NCBI RefSeq assembly: GCF_000282455.1
Contig: NZ_AKJG01000062.1
Coordinates: 1 to 43,749 of the forward strand
Source: Pseudomonas sp. GM74
Lineage (GTDB): Bacteria > Pseudomonadota > Gammaproteobacteria > Pseudomonadales > Pseudomonadaceae
Length of the DNA stretch: 43,749 bases
Direction: 5' to 3'
The position numbers and the translations under genes are program-made. A model generated the notes under the pieces. The model ran no database searches and was not told the origin of the DNA. It saw nothing but the letters and a program-made list of their open reading frames with translations. Shown here piece after piece: positions 8,119 to 16,827 of this stretch. Each line of letters starts with the position of its first letter. The first letter of the stretch is position 1.

Positions 8119-9309
8119 TTAGCTTTTGCGCCAGTTCAGAATCACCAGCGTCACCACCCCCGCGACAATCCCCCAGAACGCCGAACCGATGGAAAACAGC
8201 GTCAGCCCCGATGCCGTGACCATGAAGGTGATCAGCGCCGCTTCACGTTCCTTCACTTCGCTCATGGCGATGCTCAAGCCGTTGATGATCGAGCCGAACA
8301 GCGCCAGCGCCGCAATCGACAGCACCAGTTCCTTGGGCAGCGCGGCAAACAATGCCGCGAGCGTCGCGCCGAACACACCGGCAACCCCGTAGAAAATCCC
8401 GCACCAGACCGCTGCGGTGTAGCGTTTGTTGCGATCCTCATGGGCGTGCGGTCCGGTGCAGATCGCTGCGCTGATCGCCGCCAGGTTGATCCCGTGGGAG
8501 CCGAACGGTGCCAGCAGTAAACTGGCGATGCCGGTGGTGGTGATCAGTGGCGAGGCAGGCACCGTGTAACCATCGGCGCGCAATACCGCGATGCCGGGCA
8601 TGTTTTGTGAGGTCATGGCGACGACAAACAGCGGGATGCCGATGCTGATGGTCGCGGCCAGGGAGAAGTGCGGCGTGGTCCAGACCGGCGTGGCCACCTC
8701 CAGGTGGAACCCGCTGAAGTCCAGCAGCCCCATGAACCCTGACAATGCCGTGCCGATCAGTAAGGCTGCCAGCACTGCATAGCGCGGCGACAGGCGCTTG
8801 ACCACCAGATAACTGACAAACATCCCCAGTACCAGGGCGGTGCGGTGTTGCGCCGCGACGAAAATCTCGCTGCCGATCTTGAACAGGATCCCGGCCAGCA
8901 GGGCGGCGGCCAGGGATGCCGGGATCTTTTTCACCAGCCGTTCGAAGCTACCGGTCAGCCCGCAAATCGTCACCAGCACCGCGCAGGTGATATAGGCACC
9001 AATGGCTTCGCCGTAGCTGACGCCGCCCAGGCTGGTGATCAGCAAGGCAGCGCCGGGGGTCGACCAGGCAATGGTGATCGGCGTGCGATAACGCAGGGAC
9101 AGGCCGATGGAGCACACCGCCATGCCGATCGAGATGGCCCAGATCCACGAGGAAATCTGCCCGCTGCTCAGGCCTGCCGCTTGCCCGGCCTGGAACATCA
9201 GCACCAGGGAGCTGGTGTAGCCGGTCATCATGGCGATGAAGCCGGCGACGATGGCCGAGGGCGAGGTGTCGGCCAGCGGGCGGATTTGCGTGTGGGTGGC
9301 GTCATTCAT
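8119..9309 (-). CDS. benE: BenE family benzoate/H+ symporter-like transporter
   Basis: The 396-residue integral membrane protein matches the BenE family of proton-coupled aromatic-acid transporters, a fold relative of nucleobase transporters. It is hydrophobic throughout, with about 12 membrane segments. Family blocks visible include IAWSTPGAALL, ATPVW, FVVAMTSQNMPG and APFGSHGINLAAI. ATG 9309 (MNDATHTQ) is preceded by AAGGAA; the ORF can be extended upstream but without a ribosome-binding site. Benzoate-degradation genes are absent; the neighbours on the right are purine-catabolic, so the real substrate could be something else. Family is sure, substrate is not. Confidence 0.85.
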   Translation of the reverse strand: MNDATHTQIRPLADTSPSAIVAGFIAMMTGYTSSLVLMFQAGQAAGLSSGQISSWIWAISIGMAVCSIGLSLRYRTPITIAWSTPGAALLITSLGGVSYGEAIGAYITCAVLVTICGLTGSFERLVKKIPASLAAALLAGILFKIGSEIFVAAQHRTALVLGMFVSYLVVKRLSPRYAVLAALLIGTALSGFMGLLDFSGFHLEVATPVWTTPHFSLAATISIGIPLFVVAMTSQNMPGIAVLRADGYTVPASPLITTTGIASLLLAPFGSHGINLAAISAAICTGPHAHEDRNKRYTAAVWCGIFYGVAGVFGATLAALFAALPKELVLSIAALALFGSIINGLSIAMSEVKEREAALITFMVTASGLTLFSIGSAFWGIVAGVVTLVILNWRKS

Positions 9310-9665
9310 GACGGTGGTGTTCCTTTTTACAGATGAAGATGTCCGCAGCAACACGAACCCTGTGGGAGCGAGCTTGCTCGCGATAGCGGTGGATCAGCCA
9401 ACAGAAATGCTGAATGTGACGCCGTCATCGCGAGCAAGCTCGCTCCCACAGGGATTGAGTTACAAAGGCGGATTCTGCGAACAAGCCTAAACTCAAAAGT
9501 AATCAGGTGTTGCGATACAGCCGAGGCAACATTCAGCCGTACAGTCGTGTTGCCACCTTCCATTGTGTACAATCGCAGTGTTTTTTACGCGATACTTGCC
9601 AGCGACCCACTGTGCCGTATTACAGTCGCGGTCAATTCGCCGCAGTTCTTCCGACTCGAGTGCCC
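9310..9665. promoter_or_regulatory. Divergent benE/GntR intergenic region
   Basis: The region holds a REP pair (9358-9453) only 48 bases before benE, and a dyad ATTGT-GT-ACAAT (9562-9573) about 90 bases before the GntR start. The half TACAAT could also serve as a -10 element. FadR-type GntR regulators often bind TnGT...ACnA dyads, so the site may be an autoregulatory operator. Confidence 0.4.
9358..9453. repeat. REP pair in inverted orientation
   Basis: CCCTGTGGGAGCGAGCTTGC and its mirror GCAAGCTCGCTCCCACAGGG flank about 55 bases. Unusually, the pair lies between two divergent 5' ends (benE and the GntR gene) and not at gene ends. Confidence 0.9.
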
Positions 9666-10430
9666 ATGAACGAACAGTTGCAACCCCTAAAGAAACAACC
9701 GCGAGCAGGCAAAGCCGGCCGCAGCGGTACCCAGGACGATATTGTCTACGCGCATATCTTCGAGGCCATCCTCGAACAGCGTCTGGCGCCCGGCACCAAG
9801 TTGAGCGAAGAAGCGCTGGGGGAAATTTTCGGGGTCAGCCGCACCATCATTCGCCGCGCCTTGTCGCGCCTGGCCCATGAAGGCGTGGTATTGCTGCGTC
9901 CGAATCGTGGCGCCGTGGTCGCCAGTCCGAGCGTCGAAGAAGCCCGCCAGGTGTTCATGGCCCGCCGTCTGGTGGAGCGAGCGATCACCGAGCTGGCCGT
10001 TCAGCACGCGACCGCCGAGCAGATTGCCGAATTGCGCCAGATGGTCAACGACGAACGCGACAGTTTCTCCCGTGGCGATCGTGGTGCCGGCATCCGCCTG
10101 TCGGGTGAATTTCACCTGAAACTGGCCGAAGCCGCAAAAAACGCGCCGCTGATCAGTTTCCAGCGCAGCCTGGTGTCCCAGACGTCGCTGATCATCGCCC
10201 AGTATGAAAGCGGCAACCGTTCCCATTGCTCCTACGACGAGCACACCCAGTTGATTGACGCCATCGAAAAGCGCGACGCTGAACTGGCGGTGAACCTGAT
10301 GATGCATCACATGGATCACATCGACAGCAAGCTCAACCTCGACGAGGAAAGTGCTTCGGACGATCTGCATGCGGTGTTCTCGCATTTGTTGCAGACCAAG
10401 AAGCCGGGTCGATCGACTGCCAAGCTATAA
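9666..10430 (+). CDS. GntR family regulator with FCD domain
   Basis: The 254-residue protein has an N-terminal winged helix-turn-helix (about 25-90; SEEALGEIFGVSRTIIRRAL is the recognition part) and a C-terminal FCD ligand domain (about 95-230). The FCD His ligands are present: EFHLKL, DEHTQL and MMHHMDH, so it probably binds a metal and a small acid. The start is ATG 9666 (MNEQLQPLKK); the longer frame from 9507 crosses the likely operator. It diverges from benE and faces the guaD/xdh operon across a terminator, which suggests control of purine or transporter genes. From memory PAO1 has a regulator (about PA1520) in this place next to guanine deaminase. The ligand is unknown. Confidence 0.85.
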   Translation: MNEQLQPLKKQPRAGKAGRSGTQDDIVYAHIFEAILEQRLAPGTKLSEEALGEIFGVSRTIIRRALSRLAHEGVVLLRPNRGAVVASPSVEEARQVFMARRLVERAITELAVQHATAEQIAELRQMVNDERDSFSRGDRGAGIRLSGEFHLKLAEAAKNAPLISFQRSLVSQTSLIIAQYESGNRSHCSYDEHTQLIDAIEKRDAELAVNLMMHHMDHIDSKLNLDEESASDDLHAVFSHLLQTKKPGRSTAKL

Positions 10431-10448
10431 GCTGGACCGGGTCGCCGC

Positions 10449-10543
10449 AATCGCTGGCAAGCCAGCTCCCACAGGGAGCGATGTGAATTGCAAATCGTGT
10501 AAACACTGAGATCACTGTGGGAGCTGGCTTGCCAGCGATAGCA
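10449..10543. repeat. REP pair, GCTGGC variant
   Basis: TCGCTGGCAAGCCAGCTCCC at the left mirrors GGGAGCTGGCTTGCCAGCGA at the right. This variant (GCTGGC...GCCAGC) is found in the window only here and at 12811-12910, on either side of guaD-xdhC. Confidence 0.9.
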
Positions 10544-10557
10544 ATTGGACAGGCAAT

Positions 10558-10595
10558 AAAAATCCCCCGGGCTGAAAAGCGGCGGGGGATTTTTT
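10558..10595. terminator. Bidirectional terminator between GntR gene and guaD
   Basis: AAAAATCCCCC (10558-10568) pairs with GGGGGATTTTT (10584-10594), giving T runs on both strands. It lies 15 bases past the guaD stop and serves the leftward xdh/guaD operon; it can also stop rightward readthrough from the regulator. Confidence 0.88.
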
Positions 10596-10609
10596 ATGCC
10601 CGGAATACC

Positions 10610-11914
10610 TTAGCGCTGATGCACCAGGTTCCCCGCCGCATAGGTCTGCAATACCGTCCGGTCATCCCCCAGGGTCATCAACACAAACAACGTCTCGGCG
10701 ATGTTATTGGCCTGCTTCAAGCGATAGCCCAGCAGCGGCGTGGCGTTGTAGTCCAGCACCAGGAAGTCGGCGTCGGTGCCCGGTTGCAGGTTGCCGATCT
10801 TGTCCTCCAGGCGCAGTGCGCGGGCGCCGCCGAGGGTGGCCAGGTACAGCGACTTGAACGGGCTCAGGCGTGCACCTTGCAGCTGCATGACCTTGTAGGC
10901 TTCGTTGAGGGTTTGCAGCAGCGAGAAACTGGTGCCGCCGCCCACATCGGTGCCGATGCCGACATTGAGCTTGTGCTTCTCGGCCATCGGCAGGTTGAAC
11001 AGGCCGCTGCCGAGGAAGAAGTTCGAGGTCGGGCAGAACGAGATGGCCGAACCGGTCTCCGCCAGGCGCGCGCACTCGTCATCGCACAGATGCACGCCAT
11101 GGGCGAACACCGAGCGCTCGCCGAGCAACTGGTAGTGGTCGTAGACGTCCAGGTAACCCTTGCGTTCCGGGAACAGCGCCTTGACCCACTCGATTTCCTT
11201 GAGGTTTTCGCTGATGTGGGTCTGCATGTACAGATCAGGATATTCGGTCAGCAACTGGCCGGCCAGGGTCAGCTGTTCCGGGGTGCTGGTTGGTGCGAAG
11301 CGTGGGGTGACCGCGTAGTGCAGGCGACCCTTGCCGTGCCAGCGCTCGATCAGTGCCTTGCTTTCGACGTAGCTGGATTCGGCGGTGTCGGTCAGGTAGT
11401 CCGGGGCGTTGCGGTCCATCATCACCTTGCCGGCGATCATCCGCAGGTCGAGCTGCTCGGCGGCTTCGAAGAACGAGTTCACCGATTGCGGATGCACGCT
11501 GCCGAATACCAGGGCAGTGGTGGTGCCGTTGCGCAACAGTTCCTTGATGAAAATGTCCGCGACCTGGTCGGCGTGGGCCTTGTCGGCGAACTGGCTTTCG
11601 CATGGGAAGGTGTAGGTGTTGAGCCAGTCCAGCAATTGCTCGCCATAGGCGCCGACCATGCCGGTTTGCGGCAGGTGGATGTGGGTGTCGATGAAGCCGG
11701 GGGTGATCAATGCATCCTGGTAGTGAGTGATTTCGACGTCAGCCGGCAGGGTCGGCAGCAGTTCGCTGGCGTGGCCAAGGGCGCTGATCTGGCCGTTATC
11801 CACAACCAGCAAGCCGTCTTCGAAATACTCGTAGGAGGCTTCGATGCCCACGACGGCTGGGTCGGCGATGCTGTGCAGGATGGCGGCGCGGTAAGCTTTG
11901 CGAGTCAAAGGCAT
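10610..11914 (-). CDS. guaD: Guanine deaminase
   Basis: The 434-residue amidohydrolase converts guanine to xanthine and ammonia, feeding the xanthine dehydrogenase encoded just upstream. Metal-binding and catalytic motifs of the zinc amidohydrolase fold are visible: PGFIDTHIHLPQ (His78, His80), THISEN (His233, Glu236), AHGVHL (His272) and GTDVGGGTSFS (Asp323). The PGFIDTHIHLPQ form with the extended TPRFAPTS block is that of guanine deaminases and not of other deaminases in the superfamily. ATG 11914 lies seven bases after the xdhC stop, so translation is probably coupled. It is the last gene of the operon xdhA-xdhB-xdhC-guaD. Confidence 0.94.
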   Translation of the reverse strand: MPLTRKAYRAAILHSIADPAVVGIEASYEYFEDGLLVVDNGQISALGHASELLPTLPADVEITHYQDALITPGFIDTHIHLPQTGMVGAYGEQLLDWLNTYTFPCESQFADKAHADQVADIFIKELLRNGTTTALVFGSVHPQSVNSFFEAAEQLDLRMIAGKVMMDRNAPDYLTDTAESSYVESKALIERWHGKGRLHYAVTPRFAPTSTPEQLTLAGQLLTEYPDLYMQTHISENLKEIEWVKALFPERKGYLDVYDHYQLLGERSVFAHGVHLCDDECARLAETGSAISFCPTSNFFLGSGLFNLPMAEKHKLNVGIGTDVGGGTSFSLLQTLNEAYKVMQLQGARLSPFKSLYLATLGGARALRLEDKIGNLQPGTDADFLVLDYNATPLLGYRLKQANNIAETLFVLMTLGDDRTVLQTYAAGNLVHQR

Positions 11915-11921
11915 GAGATTC

Positions 11922-12779
11922 TCAATTCGAGGCTTTCAAGTTTGCGGTTTGGCTGCGGCGTGACGCGGGCAGCAGTTTGGCAATCGATCCGGCGCTGGCG
12001 GTGTGCTGGCCGAAGTTCGCGTTATAGGTGGCGATGATTTCGCCAGCGATGGAGATGGCGATTTCCACAGGCAGCTTGCCTTTGACTTCGCCGATGCCCA
12101 TCGGGCAACGCATGCGTTGCACGACGCTGTTGTCGAAACCACGGTCGCGCAGGCGATGTTCGAACTTCACCCGTTTGGTCTTCGAACCGATCAGGCCAAA
12201 GTAGGCAAAGTCGTTGCGCTTGAGGATCGCAGCGGTCAGTTCGAGGTCGAGTTGATGGTTGTGGGTCATCACGATGCAATAGCTGCCGGCCGGCAGATCA
12301 TCGATTTCATCCACCGGTTCTTCGCTGACGATCTTGCGCACGCCATGGGGGATCTGCTCGGGGAATTCATCTTCGCGCGAGTCGATCCAGCGCACCCGGC
12401 AGGGCAGGCTGGCCAGCAGCGGCACCAGGGCGCGGCCGACGTGGCCGGCACCGAACACGGCGATCTGCGCTTGAACCTGGCCCATCGGTTCGAACAGCAA
12501 CACCGTGGCGCCACCGCAGCACTGGCCGAGGCTGGCGCCGAGGCTGAAGCGCTCCAGATGGGTGTCCTGCTTGCCGCTGGCGAGCATCTCGCGGGCGATC
12601 TTCATGGCCTTGTATTCCAGGTGCCCGCCACCGATGGTGTCGAAGCTCTGGTTTGCGCTGATGACCATCTTCGAGCCAGCGTTGCGCGGCGTCGAGCCGA
12701 GCTCTTCGATGATGGTGATCAGCACGCAGGGCTCACCGCGGTTTTGCAGGTCGGCGAGGGCGTCGATCCAGTTGTACAT
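11922..12779 (-). CDS. xdhC: Xanthine dehydrogenase accessory protein XdhC
   Basis: The 285-residue chaperone binds and sulfurates the molybdenum cofactor and loads it into xanthine dehydrogenase. An N-terminal XdhC/CoxI domain carries the conserved GSTPR and IGGGHLE blocks and a Cys pair in GQCCGG (Cys87, Cys88) likely to hold the cofactor. The C-terminal half has a Rossmann-type motif VFGAGHVG (108-115) and the motif GLIGSKTKR. ATG 12779 follows GGTGAG closely. It is separated from xdhB by 141 bases that contain a REP pair, and from guaD by seven bases. Confidence 0.94.
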   Translation of the reverse strand: MYNWIDALADLQNRGEPCVLITIIEELGSTPRNAGSKMVISANQSFDTIGGGHLEYKAMKIAREMLASGKQDTHLERFSLGASLGQCCGGATVLLFEPMGQVQAQIAVFGAGHVGRALVPLLASLPCRVRWIDSREDEFPEQIPHGVRKIVSEEPVDEIDDLPAGSYCIVMTHNHQLDLELTAAILKRNDFAYFGLIGSKTKRVKFEHRLRDRGFDNSVVQRMRCPMGIGEVKGKLPVEIAISIAGEIIATYNANFGQHTASAGSIAKLLPASRRSQTANLKASN

Positions 12780-12810
12780 GTCTCACCTCGACATCTGTGT
12801 GTCTGTTAGT

Positions 12811-12910
12811 CCGCCATCGCTGGCAAGCCAGCTCCCACAGTGTTTTGTGGTGCCCACAGAATTTGGATTCCACATAAATCCTGTGGGAGCTGGCTTGCCA
12901 GCGATAGGCG
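12811..12910. repeat. REP pair inside the xdh operon (GCTGGC variant)
   Basis: TCGCTGGCAAGCCAGCTCCC at the left and its mirror at the right flank about 50 bases. The element splits xdhB from xdhC, both leftward, and could lower downstream expression or stabilise the xdhAB transcript. Confidence 0.9.
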
Positions 12911-12920
12911 CACCTCGGTC

Positions 12921-15320
12921 TTAGAGCGAAGCCAACTCGGTCTCAGCCCCGACAGCTTTCGCCGCCTTCAGCTGACGCATCTGCTCACAGCCCCACAACA
13001 CTCGCTCCGGGGTCGCCGGTGCGTCGATTTTCGGTTGATGCCTGTAATCACCCAGGCTCGCCACGGCGTCCTTGATCGCACACCACGAGGCAATGCCGAG
13101 CATGAACGGCGGCTCGCCCACGGCCTTGGAATGGAACACCGTGTCTTCCGGGTTCTTGCGGTTTTCCACCAGCTTGACCCGCAGGTCCAGCGGCATGTCC
13201 GCCACGGCCGGGATCTTGTAGCTGGCCGGGCCGTTGGTCATCAGCTTGCCCTTGTTGTTCCACACCAGCTCTTCCATGGTCAGCCAACCCATGCCCTGGA
13301 TGAAACCGCCCTCGACCTGACCGATGTCGATGGCCGGGTTCAATGAGGCGCCGACGTCGTGGAGGATGTCGGTGCGCAGCATCTTGTATTCGCCGGTCAG
13401 GGTGTCGACCAGCACTTCGCAGCACGCCGCGCCAAAGGCGAAGTAGTAGAACGGACGGCCACGGGCCTGGCTGCGGTCGTAGTAGATTTTCGGGGTCTTG
13501 TAGAAGCCGGTGCTCGACAGCGACACCTGGGCGAAATATGCCTGCTGGATCAACGCTTCGAAAGTCAGGATGTGATCGCGGACCCGCACGTGGCCGTTGT
13601 GGAACTCCACGTCTTCTTCGCTGACCTTGTACTGGCGCGCGGCGAATTCCACCAGGCGCTTCTTGATGGTTTCGGCGGCGTTCTGCGCAGCCTTGCCGTT
13701 CAGGTCGGCACCGCTGGAAGCGGCGGTCGGCGAGGTGTTCGGCACCTTGTCGGTGTTGGTCGCGGTGATCTGCACGCGGTCCATTTCCACCTGGAACACC
13801 TCGGCCACGACCTGCGCGACCTTGGTGTTCAGGCCCTGGCCCATTTCGGTGCCGCCGTGATTGAGGTGGATGCTGCCGTCGGTGTAGACGTGCACCAAGG
13901 CGCCTGCCTGGTTGAGGAAGCTGGCGGTGAAGGAAATACCGAATTTCACCGGGGTCAGCGCCAGGCCTTTTTTCAGGATCGGGCTGTTGGCGTTGTAGCG
14001 ACGGATCGCTTCGCGGCGCTCGGCGTACTGGCTGCTTTCTTCCAGTTCGGCGGTCATCTCTTCGAGCATGTTGTGCTCGACGGTCTGGTAGTAGTGGGTG
14101 ACGTTGCGTTCGGTCTTGCCGTAGTAGTTGGCCTTGCGCACGGCCAATGGATCCAGGGCCAGATGACGAGAGATGGCGTCCATCACTTCTTCGATGGCGA
14201 CCATGCCTTGCGGGCCGCCGAAACCACGGTAGGCGGTGTTCGATGCGGTGTTGGTCTTGCAACGGTGACCGTTGATGGTCGCATCGCCCAGGTAGTACGA
14301 GTTGTCCGAGTGGAACATCGCGCGGTCGACGATCGACGCCGACAGGTCAGGGGAGCAACCGCAGTTGCCGGCCAGTTCCAGGTTGATGCCGTGCAGGCGG
14401 CCGGTGCTGTCGAAGCCCACGTCGTACTCGACATAGAACGGGTGACGCTTGCCGGTCATCAGCATGTCTTCGACCCGTGGCAGGCGCATCTTGGTCGGCT
14501 GGCCGGTGAGGTGTGCGATCACCGCGCACAGGCACGCCGGGCTGGCTGCCTGGGTTTCCTTGCCGCCAAAACCGCCGCCCATGCGACGCATGTCGACGAC
14601 GATCTTGTTCATCGACACGTCCAGCACTTCGGCCACCAGCTTCTGCACTTCGGTGGGGTTCTGCGTGGAGCAGTAGACGATCATGCCGCCGTCTTCGGTC
14701 GGCATCACCGAAGAGATCTGGGTTTCCAGGTAGAAGTGTTCCTGGCCGCCGATGTGCAGGGTGCCCTGGATGCGGTGCTCGGCAGTGGCCAGCGCCGTGG
14801 CCGAATCACCGCGTTTGTGAGTGTGGCTGTCGAGTACGAAGTGGCGCTTGCGCAGGGCTTCGACCACGTCCAGCACAGGTTCAAGATCTTCGTATTCGAT
14901 GATCGCGGCCATCGCCGCCTTGCGCGCGGTTTCCAGGTCTTTCGCCGCGACGGCGACCACCGGTTGACCGACGAACTGCACCGTGTCGATGGCCAGCAGA
15001 GGATCGCCCGGCAGCAACGGACCGATGTCTTTGAGGCCCGGTACGTCTTCGTGGGTGATGGCGATGCGCACGCCTTCGAAGGCGTAGCAGGGCGAGGTGT
15101 CGATGCTGATGATCCGCGCGTGGGCACGGTCCGACATGCGTGCATAAACGTGCAACTGGTTCGGAAACTCCAGGCGGTCGTCGATGTATTGCGCTTCACC
15201 GGCCACATGCTTGGCGGCGCTGTCGTGCTTGACGCTGCGGCCGACACCGGTGGTCAGGTCCTTGGCGAACAGTTCAGCCAATTCGGCTTGGGTCTTCTCT
15301 ACGGCGTGATGATTAGACAT
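12921..15320 (-). CDS. xdhB: Xanthine dehydrogenase, molybdopterin-binding subunit
   Basis: The 799-residue large subunit holds the molybdenum site that oxidises hypoxanthine to xanthine and xanthine to urate. An aldehyde oxidase/xanthine dehydrogenase a/b-hammerhead domain (about 25-150) precedes the molybdopterin-binding domains. Cofactor-binding blocks are visible: MGGGFGGKE, AYRGFGGPQG and GGTEMGQGLNTK. The catalytic base is Glu736 in GEPPFMLG near the C-terminus. The ATG overlaps the end of xdhA by eight bases, so translation is coupled. It works as an (alpha-beta)2-type complex with XdhA, with XdhC needed for maturation. Confidence 0.95.
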   Translation of the reverse strand: MSNHHAVEKTQAELAELFAKDLTTGVGRSVKHDSAAKHVAGEAQYIDDRLEFPNQLHVYARMSDRAHARIISIDTSPCYAFEGVRIAITHEDVPGLKDIGPLLPGDPLLAIDTVQFVGQPVVAVAAKDLETARKAAMAAIIEYEDLEPVLDVVEALRKRHFVLDSHTHKRGDSATALATAEHRIQGTLHIGGQEHFYLETQISSVMPTEDGGMIVYCSTQNPTEVQKLVAEVLDVSMNKIVVDMRRMGGGFGGKETQAASPACLCAVIAHLTGQPTKMRLPRVEDMLMTGKRHPFYVEYDVGFDSTGRLHGINLELAGNCGCSPDLSASIVDRAMFHSDNSYYLGDATINGHRCKTNTASNTAYRGFGGPQGMVAIEEVMDAISRHLALDPLAVRKANYYGKTERNVTHYYQTVEHNMLEEMTAELEESSQYAERREAIRRYNANSPILKKGLALTPVKFGISFTASFLNQAGALVHVYTDGSIHLNHGGTEMGQGLNTKVAQVVAEVFQVEMDRVQITATNTDKVPNTSPTAASSGADLNGKAAQNAAETIKKRLVEFAARQYKVSEEDVEFHNGHVRVRDHILTFEALIQQAYFAQVSLSSTGFYKTPKIYYDRSQARGRPFYYFAFGAACCEVLVDTLTGEYKMLRTDILHDVGASLNPAIDIGQVEGGFIQGMGWLTMEELVWNNKGKLMTNGPASYKIPAVADMPLDLRVKLVENRKNPEDTVFHSKAVGEPPFMLGIASWCAIKDAVASLGDYRHQPKIDAPATPERVLWGCEQMRQLKAAKAVGAETELASL

Positions 15321-16782
15321 AAGCGGTCACCCGGGTCTCGATGTGCGGTGTTTGCAGTTCGATGAAGTATTTGCGCAGCAGGTTCTGCGCGCTGAGCAGG
15401 CGATATTCCTTGCTGGCGCGGAAGTCGGAGAGCGGCGTGAAGTCTTCGGCCAGGGCAGCGCAGGCGCGTTCAACGGTGGCATGCCCTTGGGATGAAGAGT
15501 CAAAACGGGAGCCGAGCAGTGCGGCCTCGCACGCAGCGGCGCGTTTCGGGATGGCGGCCATTCCGCCGAAGGCGACGCGGGCTTCAGCCACAACACCGTT
15601 TTCCAGGCGAATGTTGAAGGCGGCGCAGACTGCCGAGATGTCATCGTCCAGGCGCTTGGAAACCTTGTAGGCGCGGAACAGTTTTTCGACGCTGGCGCGG
15701 GGCACGATGATCTTCTCGATGAACTCGCTTTCCTGGCGCGCAGTCACGCGGTAATCGATGAAGTAATCTTCCAGGGCCATGGTGCGACGGGTTTCGCCTT
15801 TGCACAGCACGATCTGCGCGCCGAGGGCGATCAGCAGGGGCGGCGAGTCACCTATCGGCGAGGCGTTGCCGATGTTGCCGCCCAGGGTGCCCTGGTTGCG
15901 GATCTGCAAGGAGGCGAAGCGGTGCAGCAATTCACCGAAGTCCGGGTACTCGGCGTTCAAGGCCTCGTAGCAATCGGAAAGGGCCGTGGCGGCGCCGATT
16001 TCCAGGCGATCGTCAAAACGTTCGATGCGCTTCATCTCTGCGACGTTGCCAACGTAGATCATCACCGGCAGGGTGCGGTGGAACTGCGTGACTTCCAGTG
16101 CCAGGTCAGTACCGCCGGCCAACAGGCGGGCCTGTGGATAAGCGTCGTAGAGGTCGGCCAGGTCGGCCACGGTCAACGGCACCAGGCAGCGTTTGTCGCC
16201 GCAGTTGAGTTCGCCGATATCGGTTGGGGCGATGGCTTTGAGGCGGGCGATGGTGTCGGCTTCGCGGGCGTCGAACTGATCCGGTTGCTTGGCGCAGCAG
16301 GACTGCTCGGCGGCTTCGAGGATCGGTCGGTAGCCGGTGCAACGGCAGAGATTGCCGGCCAGTGCTTCGTGGGCCTTGGCGTGATCCGGTGCTTCGCTGT
16401 TCTTTTGCAGGGCAAACAGCGACATCACGAAGCCTGGGGTGCAGAAGCCGCATTGCGAGCCGTGGCACTCGACCATGGCTTTCTGCACGCTGTGCAGTTC
16501 ACCCTTGTGCTTGAGGTCTTCGACGCTGATCAGTTGTTTGCCGTGCAGGGACGACACGAAGGTCAGGCACGAGTTGAGGCTGCGATAACGAATGTGTTCG
16601 CGGCCGTCATCATCGGTCTGCAATTCGCCGACCACCACGGTGCAGGCGCCGCAGTCACCGCTGGCGCAGCCTTCTTTGGTGCCGGGTTTGCCCACATGGT
16701 CGCGCAGATAATTGAGCACGGTCAGGTTCGGGTCCAGGGCGTGCTCGCTACGGAGTTCCTGGTTTAGTAAAAACTGGATCAC
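15313..16782 (-). CDS. xdhA: Xanthine dehydrogenase, Fe-S/FAD small subunit
   Basis: The 489-residue subunit carries electrons from the molybdenum site to NAD+. Plant-type 2Fe-2S ligands are Cys39, Cys44, Cys47 and Cys72; the second cluster uses Cys111, Cys114, Cys146 and Cys148 (CGFCTP and CRCTGYRP). The FAD domain shows LLAGGTDL and TLGGNIGNASPIGDSPP. The start is GTG 16782 (GTG-ATC-CAG), with GAGG a few bases upstream; no closer ATG preserves the N-terminus. It is the first gene of the operon, with a convincing promoter and paired dyads upstream, and diverges from an FCD regulator. Confidence 0.95.
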   Translation of the reverse strand: MIQFLLNQELRSEHALDPNLTVLNYLRDHVGKPGTKEGCASGDCGACTVVVGELQTDDDGREHIRYRSLNSCLTFVSSLHGKQLISVEDLKHKGELHSVQKAMVECHGSQCGFCTPGFVMSLFALQKNSEAPDHAKAHEALAGNLCRCTGYRPILEAAEQSCCAKQPDQFDAREADTIARLKAIAPTDIGELNCGDKRCLVPLTVADLADLYDAYPQARLLAGGTDLALEVTQFHRTLPVMIYVGNVAEMKRIERFDDRLEIGAATALSDCYEALNAEYPDFGELLHRFASLQIRNQGTLGGNIGNASPIGDSPPLLIALGAQIVLCKGETRRTMALEDYFIDYRVTARQESEFIEKIIVPRASVEKLFRAYKVSKRLDDDISAVCAAFNIRLENGVVAEARVAFGGMAAIPKRAAACEAALLGSRFDSSSQGHATVERACAALAEDFTPLSDFRASKEYRLLSAQNLLRKYFIELQTPHIETRVTAYV

Positions 16783-16827
16783 GGAAGGCCTCGCAGACTC
16801 ATTATTGTTGTTAACCGATAGGAACCG

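Noticed and set aside
13359..15365. 668-codon open frame antisense to xdhB
   Set aside because: Same cause; xdhB is certain from its motifs, and the antisense protein is low-complexity (His, Val, Asp, Gly, Arg).
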